A DNA stretch of 64,000 bases from Bradyrhizobium sp. CER78 (GCF_029846235.1 NZ_JARVWP010000025.1:17683-81682); one strand, 5' to 3'; numbered from the stretch's first letter, positions 27,582 through 36,103 are shown. Notes: a model not told the origin generated them from the letters alone. Numbers and translations: made by a program.

Positions 27582-28709
27582 ATGAATTTCGATTTCTCCG
27601 ACGAACAGAAGCAGATGCGCGACGAGGCGCGGAAGTTCCTCAGCGAGCAGTGCCCGCCGAAGGCCGTGCGTGAGGTGCTCGACGGCAAGGCGTCTTACGA
27701 CAAGTCGCTGTGGAAGGGCCTCGCCGAGATGGGTTTCCTCGGGGTTGCGATCCCGGAACAGTTCGGCGGTGCGGGCGCCGGCCATCTCGAGCTCTGCGTG
27801 ATCGCGGAGGAAATGGGCCGCGCGCTGGCGCCGGTGCCGTTCTCCTCGACCGTCTATCTCGCCGCCGAGGCGATCTTGATCGCGGGCAGTGACGCGCAGA
27901 AGCAGAAGTGGCTGCCGAAGATCGCCTCGGGCGATGCCATAGGCACGCTGGCGCTGTTCGAGGGCAAGGGCAATCCCTCGCCGAAGGCGGTCAAGGTCAC
28001 CGCCAATGGCGGCGTGCTCAACGGCGTCAAGAAGCCTGTGCCGGATGGTGCGATCGCCGATTTCGCTGTTGTCGCGGCGCGCACCGGCTCAAGCGGACGC
28101 GAGTCGGACATTTCCCTGTTCATCGTCGATCTCAAGGCCGGCGGCGTCGAGGTGAAGTCGCTGACCAACATCGATCTCACCCGTGGCCAGGCCGAGATCA
28201 CCTTCAAGGATTGCAAGGCCGAGCCGCTCGGCGCGGCCGGCGAGGGCTGGAGCGTGATCGCCCAGGTGCTCGATCGCGCCGCCGTGTTGACGGCGTTCGA
28301 GCAGGTCGGCGGCGCCGACCGCGCGCTGGAGATGGGCCGCGACTACGCGCTCGACCGTATCGCGTTCGGCCGTCCGATCGGCTCGTTCCAGGCGGTCAAG
28401 CATATGCTGGCCGACATGTATGTCTCGGCGACCTTGGCGCGCTCGAATTGCTACTACGGCGCCTGGGCGCTTTCGACCAATGCCGGCGAACTGCCGGAAG
28501 CCGCCGCCGCCGCGCGCATCAGCGCGACGCAGGCGTTCCAGCACTGCGCCAAGAACAACATCCAGGTTCACGGCGGCATGGGTTTCACCTGGGAGTTCGA
28601 CTGCCACATGTACTATCGCCGCGCCAATGCGATGGCGCTCGGTCTCGGCAGCCTGTCCTATTGGGAAGACGCGCTGATCGATCGCATGCGCAAGAAGAAC
28701 GCGGCGTAA
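27582..28709 (+). CDS. Acyl-CoA dehydrogenase, short form
   Basis: A 375-residue acyl-CoA dehydrogenase. GGAGAGHLELCVIAEEMGRA near residue 60 and the C-terminal IQVHGGMGFTWEFDCHMYY region are conserved; GMGFTWE carries the expected aromatic/acidic residues next to FAD. It opens with MNFDFSDEQKQMRDEARKF, as in the FadE/CaiA class. It introduces the 2,3-double bond in an acyl-CoA. A strong ribosome site AAGGTAACGCC precedes the ATG. Two longer paralogues follow, which suggests a heteromeric dehydrogenase or substrates of different size. Confidence 0.9.
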   Translation: MNFDFSDEQKQMRDEARKFLSEQCPPKAVREVLDGKASYDKSLWKGLAEMGFLGVAIPEQFGGAGAGHLELCVIAEEMGRALAPVPFSSTVYLAAEAILIAGSDAQKQKWLPKIASGDAIGTLALFEGKGNPSPKAVKVTANGGVLNGVKKPVPDGAIADFAVVAARTGSSGRESDISLFIVDLKAGGVEVKSLTNIDLTRGQAEITFKDCKAEPLGAAGEGWSVIAQVLDRAAVLTAFEQVGGADRALEMGRDYALDRIAFGRPIGSFQAVKHMLADMYVSATLARSNCYYGAWALSTNAGELPEAAAAARISATQAFQHCAKNNIQVHGGMGFTWEFDCHMYYRRANAMALGLGSLSYWEDALIDRMRKKNAA

Positions 28710-28718
28710 CACCGAGTC

Positions 28719-28820
28719 GTCATTCCGGGGCGCGAGCAACGCTCGCGAACCCGGAATCCCGAGATGAGTAAATAACCTCTAGATTCCGGGTTCGATGCTT
28801 TGCATCGCCCCGGAATGACG
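28719..28820. repeat. Palindromic repeat, GTCATTCCGGGG family
   Basis: Begins GTCATTCCGGGGCGCGAGCA and ends GCCCCGGAATGACG; two hairpins (GCGAGCAACGCTCGC and GATGCTTTGCATC) lie inside, with GAACCCGGAATC/GATTCCGGGTTC arms. It lies between two acyl-CoA dehydrogenases. Confidence 0.88.
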
Positions 28821-28833
28821 GAAAGAGATCAGG

Positions 28834-30081
28834 ATGAATTTCGACGACACCCCGCAGGAGGCCGCATTCCGCGCCGAGGCGAAAGCCTGGATCGCGGCCA
28901 ATGCGCCGAAGCAATATGAGGACGAGCTGCGCAAGGCCTCGCTCGGCCGCGTTGCGCTCAAGGGCGCCAACATTCTCGAGGTCGCCAAGGCCTGGCAGAA
29001 GAAGAAAGCCGATGCCGGCTGGGCCTGCCTGCACTGGCCGAAGGAATATGGCGGCCGCGGCGCCTCGCCGATCGAGCGCGTGATCTGGCAGCAGGAGGAG
29101 GGCCCGTTCGGCCGCCTCAGCTCGATGTTCATTATCGGCCACGGCATGTGCGGTCCGACCATGATGGCGTTCGCCGGCGAGGAGCAGAAGCGCACATATC
29201 TGCCGCCGCTCGCCTCCGGCGAGAAGATCTGGTGCCAGTTGTTCTCCGAGCCGGCCGGCGGCTCCGACGTCGCAGGCCTGCGCACCCGCGCCGAGAAGAA
29301 CGGCGACGAATGGGTCATCAACGGCCAGAAGATCTGGACCTCCGGCGCGCATTATTCCGACTACGGCATCCTGTTGACCCGCACCGATCCGACGGTCGCG
29401 AAGCACAAGGGCCTCACCATGTTCTTCCTGGACATGAAGAGCCCGGGCGTCGAGGTCAGGCCGATCAAGCAGGCGAGCGGAGCGTCCGACTTCAACGAGG
29501 TCTATTTCACCGACGTGCGGATTCCGGACTCGCAGCGGCTCGGCAATATCAATGACGGCTGGAACGTGTCGCTGACCACGCTGATGAACGAGCGCATGTC
29601 GATCGGCGCCGGCGTCGCCACCGGCTTCCCCGAGCTGTTCGACTTCTGCAACAGCCTGATGCTGGAAGACGGTCCCGCGATCGAGAACCGCGCGGTGCGT
29701 TCGAAACTCGCGAACTGGGCGGTGAAGGCGAGCGGGCTGAAATACACCAGCATGCGCGCGATCTCCGCGCTGTCGCGCGGTGAGCGTCCGGGACCGGAGA
29801 ACTCGATCGGCAAGCTGGTCGCCGGCTCGATGATCCAGGACGTCGCGACCTACGCGCTCGATCTGCAGGGCGCCGCAGGTGCCTTGAGCGGTCCCGAGGA
29901 TGCCGAGGTCGCCGGCAAATTCCAGGCGATGCTGCTGCGCGCGCCGGGCACCCGCGTCGAAGGCGGCACCGACGAGATCATGCGCAACATCATCGCCGAG
30001 CGCGTGCTGGGCCTGCCCGGCGACATCCGGGTCGACAAGGACGTTCCCTTCAACAAGATCCCGACCAAGGGAAGGTCATGA
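28834..30081 (+). CDS. Acyl-CoA dehydrogenase, tandem paralogue 1
   Basis: A 415-residue acyl-CoA dehydrogenase. Family landmarks are LHWPKEYGGRGASPIER, WCQLFSEPAGGSDVAGL (FAD/substrate segment), NGQKIWTSGAHYSDYG and the C-terminal GGTDEIMRNIIAERVLGLPG. By eye about three quarters of residues match the next gene, with equal length, so the two arose by tandem duplication. It is probably the FAD subunit of an alpha2beta2-type or homotetrameric enzyme in side-chain oxidation. Confidence 0.9.
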   Translation: MNFDDTPQEAAFRAEAKAWIAANAPKQYEDELRKASLGRVALKGANILEVAKAWQKKKADAGWACLHWPKEYGGRGASPIERVIWQQEEGPFGRLSSMFIIGHGMCGPTMMAFAGEEQKRTYLPPLASGEKIWCQLFSEPAGGSDVAGLRTRAEKNGDEWVINGQKIWTSGAHYSDYGILLTRTDPTVAKHKGLTMFFLDMKSPGVEVRPIKQASGASDFNEVYFTDVRIPDSQRLGNINDGWNVSLTTLMNERMSIGAGVATGFPELFDFCNSLMLEDGPAIENRAVRSKLANWAVKASGLKYTSMRAISALSRGERPGPENSIGKLVAGSMIQDVATYALDLQGAAGALSGPEDAEVAGKFQAMLLRAPGTRVEGGTDEIMRNIIAERVLGLPGDIRVDKDVPFNKIPTKGRS

Positions 30082-30083
30082 CT

Positions 30084-30204
30084 GTCGTTCCGGGGCAGCG
30101 CGCAGCGGCGAACCCGGAACCTCGAGCCGAATAACAAATCTCCAGATTCCCCGATGCGCAATTGCGCATCTGAGGTTCGATGCTTCGCATCGCCCCGGAA
30201 TGAC
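30084..30204. repeat. Palindromic repeat, GTC(A/G)TTCCGGGG family with nested palindrome
   Basis: Begins GTCGTTCCGGGGCAGCGCGC and ends GCCCCGGAATGAC. An inner GATGCGCAATTGCGCATC palindrome resembles the core of the 12.6-kb palindrome, so this copy carries two elements. It starts 2 bp after the dehydrogenase stop. Confidence 0.85.
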
Positions 30205-30222
30205 AAAGAAAAAGGAGCCGCC

Positions 30223-31470
30223 ATGAATTTCCATGACACGCCGCAGGAAGCCGAATTCCGGTCCATCGCCCGCAAGTGGATCGCCGCCAACGCGCCGAGG
30301 GAGTTCGAAGAGGAGCTCTCGAAGTCCTCGCTCGGCCGTATCAGGCTTGCCAAGCACGACATGGTCGAGGTCGGCAAGGCCTGGCAGAAGAAGAAGGCGG
30401 AAGGCGGTTGGGCCTGCCTGCACTGGCCGAAGGAATATGGCGGCCGCGGTGCCACCCCGATCGAGCGCGTGATCTGGCAGCAGGAAGAAGGCGTCTACGG
30501 CAAGCTGACGCAACCGTTCCAGATCGGCGAAGGTATGTGCGGCCCGACCGTGATGGCCTGGGGCAGCGAAGAGGCCAAGCGCCGCTATCTGCCGAAGCTT
30601 GCTGCGGGCGAGGAGATCTGGTGCCAGCTGTTCTCCGAGCCGTCGGCCGGCTCCGACGTCGCGGGCCTGCGCACCCGCGCCGAGAAGAAGGGCGACAATT
30701 GGGTCGTCAACGGCCAGAAGATCTGGACCTCGGGCGCGCATTACTCCGACTACGGCCTGTTGATCGCGCGCACCGATCCGAATGTGCCCAAGCACAAGGG
30801 CCTCACGATGTTCTTCCTCGACATGAAGAGCCCCGGCGTCGAAGTGCGGCCGATCAAGCAGGCCAACGGCATGCAGGAATTCAACGAGGTCTATTTCACC
30901 GACGTCGTGATCCCGGACAGCCAGCGGCTCGGCGCCGTCGGCGAGGGCTGGAGCGTGTCGCTGACCACGCTGATGAACGAGCGCATGTCGATCGGCGCGC
31001 GGCTTGCGACCGGCGTGCCCGAGATGTTCGAGTTCTGCTCCAATCTGATGCTGGAAGATGGTCTCGCGATCGACGATCCGGCGGTGCGCTCCAAGCTTGC
31101 GAGCTGGGCGGTGAAAGCGAGCGGGCTGAAATACACCAGCTACCGCGCGATCTCGGCGCTGTCGAAGGGCGAGCGGCCGGGTCCGGAAAATTCCATCGGC
31201 AAGCTCGTCTCCGGCCTGATGCTGCAGGACATCGCGACCTATGCGATGGATCTGGAAGGCGCCGCGGGCAGCCTCACCGGCATGGACGAGGAGCAGGCCA
31301 ACGGCCAGTTCCAGCAGATGCTCTTGTCTTCGCCCTCGATGCGTATCGCCGGCGGCACCGACGAGATCCTGCGCAACATCATCGCCGAGCGTGTGCTGGG
31401 CCTGCCCGGCGATATCCGCGTCGACAAGGACGTGCCCTATAACAAGATCCCGACCAAGGGGCGGGGCTAG
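30223..31470 (+). CDS. Acyl-CoA dehydrogenase, tandem paralogue 2
   Basis: A 415-residue acyl-CoA dehydrogenase beginning MNFHDTPQEAEFRSIARKW, which matches the preceding gene's MNFDDTPQEAAFR. It has the same LHWPKEYGGRG, WCQLFSEPSAGSDVAGL and GGTDEILRNIIAERVLGLPG motifs. An AAAGGAG site precedes the ATG; an apparent 23-residue longer N-terminus is repeat sequence. With 28834-30081 and 27582-28709 it forms a three-dehydrogenase run. Confidence 0.9.
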   Translation: MNFHDTPQEAEFRSIARKWIAANAPREFEEELSKSSLGRIRLAKHDMVEVGKAWQKKKAEGGWACLHWPKEYGGRGATPIERVIWQQEEGVYGKLTQPFQIGEGMCGPTVMAWGSEEAKRRYLPKLAAGEEIWCQLFSEPSAGSDVAGLRTRAEKKGDNWVVNGQKIWTSGAHYSDYGLLIARTDPNVPKHKGLTMFFLDMKSPGVEVRPIKQANGMQEFNEVYFTDVVIPDSQRLGAVGEGWSVSLTTLMNERMSIGARLATGVPEMFEFCSNLMLEDGLAIDDPAVRSKLASWAVKASGLKYTSYRAISALSKGERPGPENSIGKLVSGLMLQDIATYAMDLEGAAGSLTGMDEEQANGQFQQMLLSSPSMRIAGGTDEILRNIIAERVLGLPGDIRVDKDVPYNKIPTKGRG

Positions 31471-31472
31471 TC

Positions 31473-31562
31473 GTCATTCCGGGGCGATGCGGAGCATCGA
31501 ACCCGGAATCCAGAGGTTTGGATCGAGATTCCGGGTTCGCGCTGCGCGCGCCCCGGAATGAC
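31473..31562. repeat. Palindromic repeat, GTCATTCCGGGG family
   Basis: Begins GTCATTCCGGGGCGATGCGG and ends GCGCCCCGGAATGACA, with GAACCCGGAATC and GATTCCGGGTTC arms. It lies between the last acyl-CoA dehydrogenase and the nitroreductase. Confidence 0.88.
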
Positions 31563-31579
31563 AGGAAAGAGGAAGCGCC

Positions 31580-32293
31580 ATGGACGCGAAGACACCGGGC
31601 CCGCGCTATTCATCCGAAGACCGCATCGGCGCGCTCGAGGAATTGCTCAACGAGCGCTACTCGGTGCGCGCGTTCCTGCCGCGCGAGGTGCCGCGCGACG
31701 TCATCGAACATATCCTCAGCGTCGCGCAGCGCACCGCGTCCTGGTGCAACAGCCAGCCATGGCAGGTGCTGATCGCGTCCGGCGAGGCCAAGGAGCGCTT
31801 CCGCAAGGCGATCTATGCCGAGGCTGCGTCCGGCGCCAAGGACGACCACGACTTCACGCCGCCGCGCGAATATGTCGGCGTCTATCTGGAGCGACGCCGC
31901 GAGAGCGGCTTCCAGCTCTACAACACGCTCGGCATCGCGCGCGGCGACAAGGCGGCCTATTCGAAGCAGGCGCTGGAGAACTACAATTTCTTCGGCGCGC
32001 CGCATGTCGCAGTCATCCACACCAACGAGCCGCTCGGCATCTATGGTGCGATCGACTGCGGCGGCTATGTCTCGAACTTCATGCTGGCCGCGCAGGCGCT
32101 CGGGCTCGGCACTATCCCGCAGGCCGCGCTCGCGCGTCATTCCGGGCTGATCCGCCGCCATTTCAACCTGCCTGACGACCGCCGGGTTGTCTGCGGTATC
32201 TCGTTCGGCTATGCCGACAACGCGCACAAGGTGAACAGCTACCGCACCTCGCGCGCAACTGTGGCTGATACTGTCACATTCGTTGATGTATAA
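31580..32293 (+). CDS. Nitroreductase family flavoprotein
   Basis: A 237-residue FMN-dependent nitroreductase. YSVRAFLPREVPRDVIEHIL and QRTASWCNSQPWQVLIASG at the start are the FMN-contact regions, and the later GLGTIPQAALARH and VVCGISFGYAD segments complete the fold. Members reduce quinones, nitroaromatics or enoate-type substrates. It follows the three acyl-CoA dehydrogenases and may regenerate or reduce a pathway intermediate. An AGGAAG site lies ahead of the ATG. Confidence 0.85.
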   Translation: MDAKTPGPRYSSEDRIGALEELLNERYSVRAFLPREVPRDVIEHILSVAQRTASWCNSQPWQVLIASGEAKERFRKAIYAEAASGAKDDHDFTPPREYVGVYLERRRESGFQLYNTLGIARGDKAAYSKQALENYNFFGAPHVAVIHTNEPLGIYGAIDCGGYVSNFMLAAQALGLGTIPQAALARHSGLIRRHFNLPDDRRVVCGISFGYADNAHKVNSYRTSRATVADTVTFVDV

Positions 32294-32363
32294 TTTCCTC
32301 AAGGCGGAACTTATCCCTCCGCCGAGGACAAGAAGAAGCGACAAGAAAAACCCAAGAAGAACA

Positions 32364-32774
32364 ATGGCGAACAACGCCGCTCCGACGCCAGCCGAGATCA
32401 GCTGGCAACTGCACCGTCTGCCTGCGCTCGAGCGCGACGCGTTCATTGCCGCGCATTATCTGGGACAGCCTGTTGCCTGGAAGACCCGCTTCTTCGACGC
32501 GATCGACTGGGGCGCGGGCCAGGTGCTGCAATTCAGCTTTCTGCAACGCGGCTGGCACCGCCATGCACGGCTCGACAATCCGATCTATGCCTATATCGAC
32601 ATCGAGCAACATCCGGAAACACGCGGCCTGCGCCGCGGCCGTAGGATCGATCTCCAGGGCACGATCAAGGGCGTCGATTTCGTGACCGGGATTACGCTGG
32701 AGCTGGACAAGTTCGAGATCCTGCCGGTCAATTTCCTCGACCGCTTCGTCATCAGCTCCGACAGCCGCTATTAG
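32364..32774 (+). CDS. Hypothetical protein at the end of the acyl-CoA island
   Basis: A 136-residue soluble protein with a basic middle and an alternating beta pattern (VLQFSFLQRGWHRHARLDNP, GTIKGVDFVTGITLELDKFE). I start at the ATG beginning MANNAAPTPAE; AAGAAGA is a weak ribosome site. No family is recognised. It overlaps the convergent WYL regulator by 4 bp (32771-32774), which supports both stops as genuine. Confidence 0.55.
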   Translation: MANNAAPTPAEISWQLHRLPALERDAFIAAHYLGQPVAWKTRFFDAIDWGAGQVLQFSFLQRGWHRHARLDNPIYAYIDIEQHPETRGLRRGRRIDLQGTIKGVDFVTGITLELDKFEILPVNFLDRFVISSDSRY

Positions 32775-33775
32775 CCCCTGCGTCCCGCCACGCGGCGCTG
32801 CCGCGGCGCATTCGCGTAGCGCGCGGCCATCGCGCCGGTGAGTTCTGCCATCTTCTCGCGCAGCCCGTCGGGCGCGATCACCTCGACCTCGGCGCCGAGT
32901 CGCAGCAGCTCGGTCGCGGCATGCCACACCGTCTTGCCGACCGGCATGGTGGCGATGTGCCAGCCGTCGGCGTCGGTACCATCAGCAAGCCGCATCCGCG
33001 CCTTCACGTAAGGATGCGCCAGCGCATCGAACAGTTTTAGCCCGAGCGGCGACAGCCGCACCGTGGCCTCGTTCGGATGCAGCTCGGCCTCGAGCCGCTC
33101 GATCGAGGCACGCCAATAGGCCGCGAGGTCGAAGTCCACCGGCCGCGCGAACGGCGTCTCCAGGACGGTGCAATCCAGCACGCGCGCGACGCGGTAGGTG
33201 CGCACATTGCCGTCGACGAGGCCGGCGAGATACCAGCTGCCGCCCTTCAGCACGAGGCCGAGCGGCGCCGCGCGCCGCCGCTTCTCGGCCTTCCAGCTCT
33301 GGTAGCGTATCTCGATCAGGTTTTCGCGCAGCACCGCGCCGGCAATCGCGCGCAGATGCTTCGGTTCCTCGGTCTCGCCGAACCAGCCGGGCGCGTCCAA
33401 GTGGAAGCGCTGCTGCATCCGGTTCGCGGTGGGCCGCAAATGCTCCGGCAGCGCCGCCGTCAGCTTGGTCTGCGCCGCCACCATCGCGGCGTCGAGGCCG
33501 AGCGCGGCGGCGGGGCCGGGCAGTCCCGCCATGAACAGCGCCTCGGCCTCACCCTGCGACAGTCCGTTGAGCCGCACGCGGTAGCCGTCGAGCAGCCGAT
33601 AGCCGCCCTCGGCGCCGCGGTCGGCATAGACGGGCACGCCAGCGGCGGCCAGCGCATCGATGTCGCGATAGATCGTGCGTACCGAAACCTCGCAGGCCTC
33701 GGCCAATTCGGGCGCGGTGACCTGTCCCCGCGCCTGCAGGGTGGTGAGGATGGAAAACAGCCGGCTCGCGCGCAT
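32771..33775 (-). CDS. HTH-WYL (YafY-type) transcriptional regulator 1
   Basis: A 334-residue regulator: N-terminal HTH (residues about 6-55, ACEVSVRTIYRDIDALAAAG) followed by a WYL ligand-sensing domain (LGLVLKGGSWYLAGLVDGNV) and its C-terminal extension. WYL proteins sense nucleic-acid or small-molecule ligands. The start is the ATG beginning MRASRLFSIL. It is divergent from a GST gene across a perfect 25-bp operator candidate. The arrangement repeats the WYL regulator 2 locus at 48.3-49.0 kb. Confidence 0.88.
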   Translation of the reverse strand: MRASRLFSILTTLQARGQVTAPELAEACEVSVRTIYRDIDALAAAGVPVYADRGAEGGYRLLDGYRVRLNGLSQGEAEALFMAGLPGPAAALGLDAAMVAAQTKLTAALPEHLRPTANRMQQRFHLDAPGWFGETEEPKHLRAIAGAVLRENLIEIRYQSWKAEKRRRAAPLGLVLKGGSWYLAGLVDGNVRTYRVARVLDCTVLETPFARPVDFDLAAYWRASIERLEAELHPNEATVRLSPLGLKLFDALAHPYVKARMRLADGTDADGWHIATMPVGKTVWHAATELLRLGAEVEVIAPDGLREKMAELTGAMAARYANAPRQRRVAGRRG

Positions 33776-33784
33776 GGCCAAATC

Positions 33785-33809
33785 ATACCTGACACAAGAT
33801 GTCAGGTAT
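33785..33809. promoter_or_regulatory. Perfect inverted repeat between WYL regulator 1 and GST
   Basis: ATACCTGACA-CAAGA-TGTCAGGTAT: 10-bp arms, perfect, 5-bp spacer. It lies 10 bp upstream of the regulator start and 49 bp upstream of the divergent GST start. It is a natural autoregulatory operator and the only such palindrome in the gap. Confidence 0.82.
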
Positions 33810-33858
33810 AGGCGGACATAAGGAGGCGATGCCCCTGTCGGCACAAGGAGACCTGCCT

Positions 33859-34512
33859 ATGACCAATGCTGCACCCACGGACCGTGTCACGCTGTATTAC
33901 TCGCCACAGAGCCGCGCCACCGGCACCCGGGTGCTGCTGGAGGAGCTTGGCGCGCCCTACGATCTGCATGTCCTCAACATGAAGGCGGCCGAGCAGCGCA
34001 AGGACGCGTATCTCGCCATCAATCCGCTCGGCAAGGTGCCGGCGATCCGCCATGGCGACGCGCTGGTGACCGAGCAGGTCGCGATTTTCATCTATCTCGC
34101 CGACCTGTTTCCGCAGGCCGGTCTGACGCCGGCGCTGAACGACCCGCGCCGCGGCCCGTATCTGCGCTGGATCGCCTATTATGGCTCCTCATTCGAGCCG
34201 GCGGTGATCGACCATTTCATGAAGCGCGCGCCGGCACCGATCACGCAGTCGCCCTATGCCGATTACGACACCATGCTGGGCGCGCTGGAGGCGCAGCTCG
34301 CCAAGGGGCCCTATCTGTTCGGCGATGCGATCACGGCGGCCGACATCCTGTGGGGCGTCGCGCTGAGCTGGACCATGATGTTCGGCATCGTACCGAAAAG
34401 GGACGTCTTCGTCCGCTACGCCGAACGCATCACCGCGCGCCCGGCTTTCGAACGGATATCGAAGGCCGACGACGAGATGGCGGCGCAGCATGCGGCGGCC
34501 GTGGGAGTGTGA
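33859..34512 (+). CDS. Glutathione S-transferase
   Basis: A 217-residue cytosolic GST. The thioredoxin-like N-domain runs TLYYSPQSRATGTRVLLEE and NPLGKVPAIRHGDALVTEQV, with the cis-Pro in KVPAI and the gamma-glutamyl contact E-Q near residue 72. The helical C-domain has FGDAITAADILWGVALSW, the GST N-capping Asp region. AAGGAGACC precedes the ATG. It is divergent from the WYL regulator and followed 14 bp later by the DUF6157 gene. Conjugation or glutathione-dependent detoxification is likely; the substrate is unknown. Confidence 0.9.
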   Translation: MTNAAPTDRVTLYYSPQSRATGTRVLLEELGAPYDLHVLNMKAAEQRKDAYLAINPLGKVPAIRHGDALVTEQVAIFIYLADLFPQAGLTPALNDPRRGPYLRWIAYYGSSFEPAVIDHFMKRAPAPITQSPYADYDTMLGALEAQLAKGPYLFGDAITAADILWGVALSWTMMFGIVPKRDVFVRYAERITARPAFERISKADDEMAAQHAAAVGV

Positions 34513-34526
34513 TACGGATCGTGCCG

Positions 34527-34961
34527 ATGGCGAAAGAGCTGCACAGCACCAACTGCTTCAACACCCTGATCCGCGTCGCCGAGGATTGCCCGGCGCGGAG
34601 CGGCGAGGAGCCGCAGCTGCGCGGCGGCCAGCCGACGGTCGCCGTGCTGCAATTCCGGATGATTTCCGGCGCGCCCTACAAATACACCTCCGACGACGTG
34701 GTGTTCGCCACGTCGTCGGCCGGCCGCGCGCTCGATAGCAAGGCGGCGAAGAAGGAGCGCAGCCTCGCGCGGGAGACCTTTTTCTCGCGCGGCCAGGCGT
34801 GCATGCGCGCCTCGCCGCTCGGCAAACGCTTCGGCTGGGGCGTGCACGCCGACGCCGAAGGCCGCATCGCGATCTACGCCGTCGACAGCAAGCGCTACCA
34901 GGCACTGGCGCGCGACCCCGACATCACGCAGACCCGCGCGATGCGGAGCAAGCGGGCGTAA
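34527..34961 (+). CDS. DUF6157 family protein
   Basis: A 144-residue protein matching the DUF6157 pattern: HSTNCFNTLIRVAEDCPA, PYKYTSDDVVF, FFSRGQACMRASPLGKRFGW and GRIAIYAVDSKRYQ. These proteins lack a known biochemical role. I start at ATG 34527; GTG at 34521 is possible and no strong ribosome site decides. It starts 14 bp past the GST stop, so the two are likely one transcript under the WYL operator. Confidence 0.82.
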   Translation: MAKELHSTNCFNTLIRVAEDCPARSGEEPQLRGGQPTVAVLQFRMISGAPYKYTSDDVVFATSSAGRALDSKAAKKERSLARETFFSRGQACMRASPLGKRFGWGVHADAEGRIAIYAVDSKRYQALARDPDITQTRAMRSKRA

Positions 34962-34967
34962 GGTCCC

Positions 34968-35130
34968 CTTCTTATCCTCCCTTGGAGGGGGAGGATCGAC
35001 GCGAATGAAATGAGCGGCGAGGTGGGGTGATCTCTCCAATCGGGCGCTGCCCGTGTTGAGAGATCACCCCACCCCGTCTTACATTCCGCTGCGCTGCATG
35101 CGCAACGACCCTCCCCCTCCAGGGTAAGGT
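34968..35130. repeat. Composite repeat, CTCCCCCTCC family
   Basis: Contains TCCTCCCTTGGAGGGGGAGG at the left, GTGGGGTGATCTCTCC, an inverted GAGATCACCCCACCC arm and CCTCCCCCTCCAGGG at the right. Same architecture as 19.84 and 58.33 kb. With the next repeat it fills the 356-bp gap after the DUF6157 gene. Confidence 0.75.
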
Positions 35131-35155
35131 GGTATCAGTGCGTTCCTGCTAGACC

Positions 35156-35294
35156 CGTCATCCTGAGGAGGGCCAACGGGTCCGCGCGAAGCGCGGCCCG
35201 ATGACAGGCTCCGCGCGTCTCGAAGGATGCACGGCCACCAGCTGGGCCGTCGACCCTTCGAGACGGCCGCTCCGCGGCCTCCTCAGGGTGACGG
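35156..35294. repeat. Palindromic repeat, GTCATCCTGAGG family
   Basis: Starts CGTCATCCTGAGGAGGGCCA and ends CCTCAGGGTGACGG; the middle has CTCGAAGGATGCACGGCCAC and an inverted GTCGACCCTTCGAGACG arm. Related copies are at 39.26 and 53.15 kb. Confidence 0.8.
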
Positions 35295-35317
35295 TGCTGA
35301 TAGTGTGGGGCGGTGCC

Positions 35318-36103
35318 CTAGAACCTTGGCGCCCGCTTTTCGGCGAAGGCCTTGATGCCTTCCTTGATCTCGTCGCCGCGCATGCTGTCGCGATGGCGGG
35401 CGTCGGCGGCGGCCTCATCCAGCTCGCCGCGGGCGAATTCGTTGATCGCGCGCTTCATGCCGGCCATTGCCTTCGGCGCATTGCCGGCCAGGATCGTCGC
35501 CAGCTTGTCGACCTCCTCGTCTAGCAGGTCGAGCGACACCATCGCGGTGAGGTAGCCGATCCGCAGCATCTCCGGCGCCGTGATCTTCTGCGCGGTCAGG
35601 AACAGCATCTTGGCGTTGTCGACGCCGAGCCGCGTGACGTAGCGCTGGATGCCGCTCTTGTAATAGTGCAGCCCGAGCCGCGCCGCCGGCATGAACATCT
35701 CGGCGGTATCGACGCCGATGCGGAAGTCGCAGGCGAGCGCAAGGTCGGTCGAGCCGCCATAGACGCCGCCATTGAGCCGGCAGATCGTCGGCACGCTCAA
35801 ATCCTCAAGCCGGTTGACCACGACCTCAAACGCCGAGCCCGCGCTCTGCTGCTCATTGGCGCTCACCGCGCGCTCGGCCACCGAGTTGAGATCGTAGCCC
35901 GCCGAGAACGCGCGGCCGGTTCCGGTCAGCACCAGCACCCGGATCGCAGGATCGGCCTCGATCCGGTCGAACAGTTTCACGAGCTCGCCGAGGTCCTCAG
36001 CCTGCAGGCGGTTGAGATGCTTCGGCCGGTTGAGGCGGATCGTGGCGCGCGCGCCCGCGATTTCGAGCACGGGTCCGCTGGCGGTGTCGGCCGCGTCAGC
36101 CAT
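35318..36103 (-). CDS. Enoyl-CoA hydratase/isomerase family protein
   Basis: A 261-residue crotonase. LTGTGRAFSAGYDLNSVAER and RLNGGVYGGSTDLALACDFR are the two oxyanion-hole segments. The catalytic loop is divergent: MPAARLGLHYYKSGIQRYV lacks a standard Glu, so the reaction is uncertain. The ATG beginning MADAADTA is preceded by GGAG, 8 bp upstream; an alternative METK start overlaps the channel gene's stop by one base (TAATG), so the genes are translationally coupled. Its link with the channel is puzzling. Confidence 0.83.
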   Translation of the reverse strand: MADAADTASGPVLEIAGARATIRLNRPKHLNRLQAEDLGELVKLFDRIEADPAIRVLVLTGTGRAFSAGYDLNSVAERAVSANEQQSAGSAFEVVVNRLEDLSVPTICRLNGGVYGGSTDLALACDFRIGVDTAEMFMPAARLGLHYYKSGIQRYVTRLGVDNAKMLFLTAQKITAPEMLRIGYLTAMVSLDLLDEEVDKLATILAGNAPKAMAGMKRAINEFARGELDEAAADARHRDSMRGDEIKEGIKAFAEKRAPRF

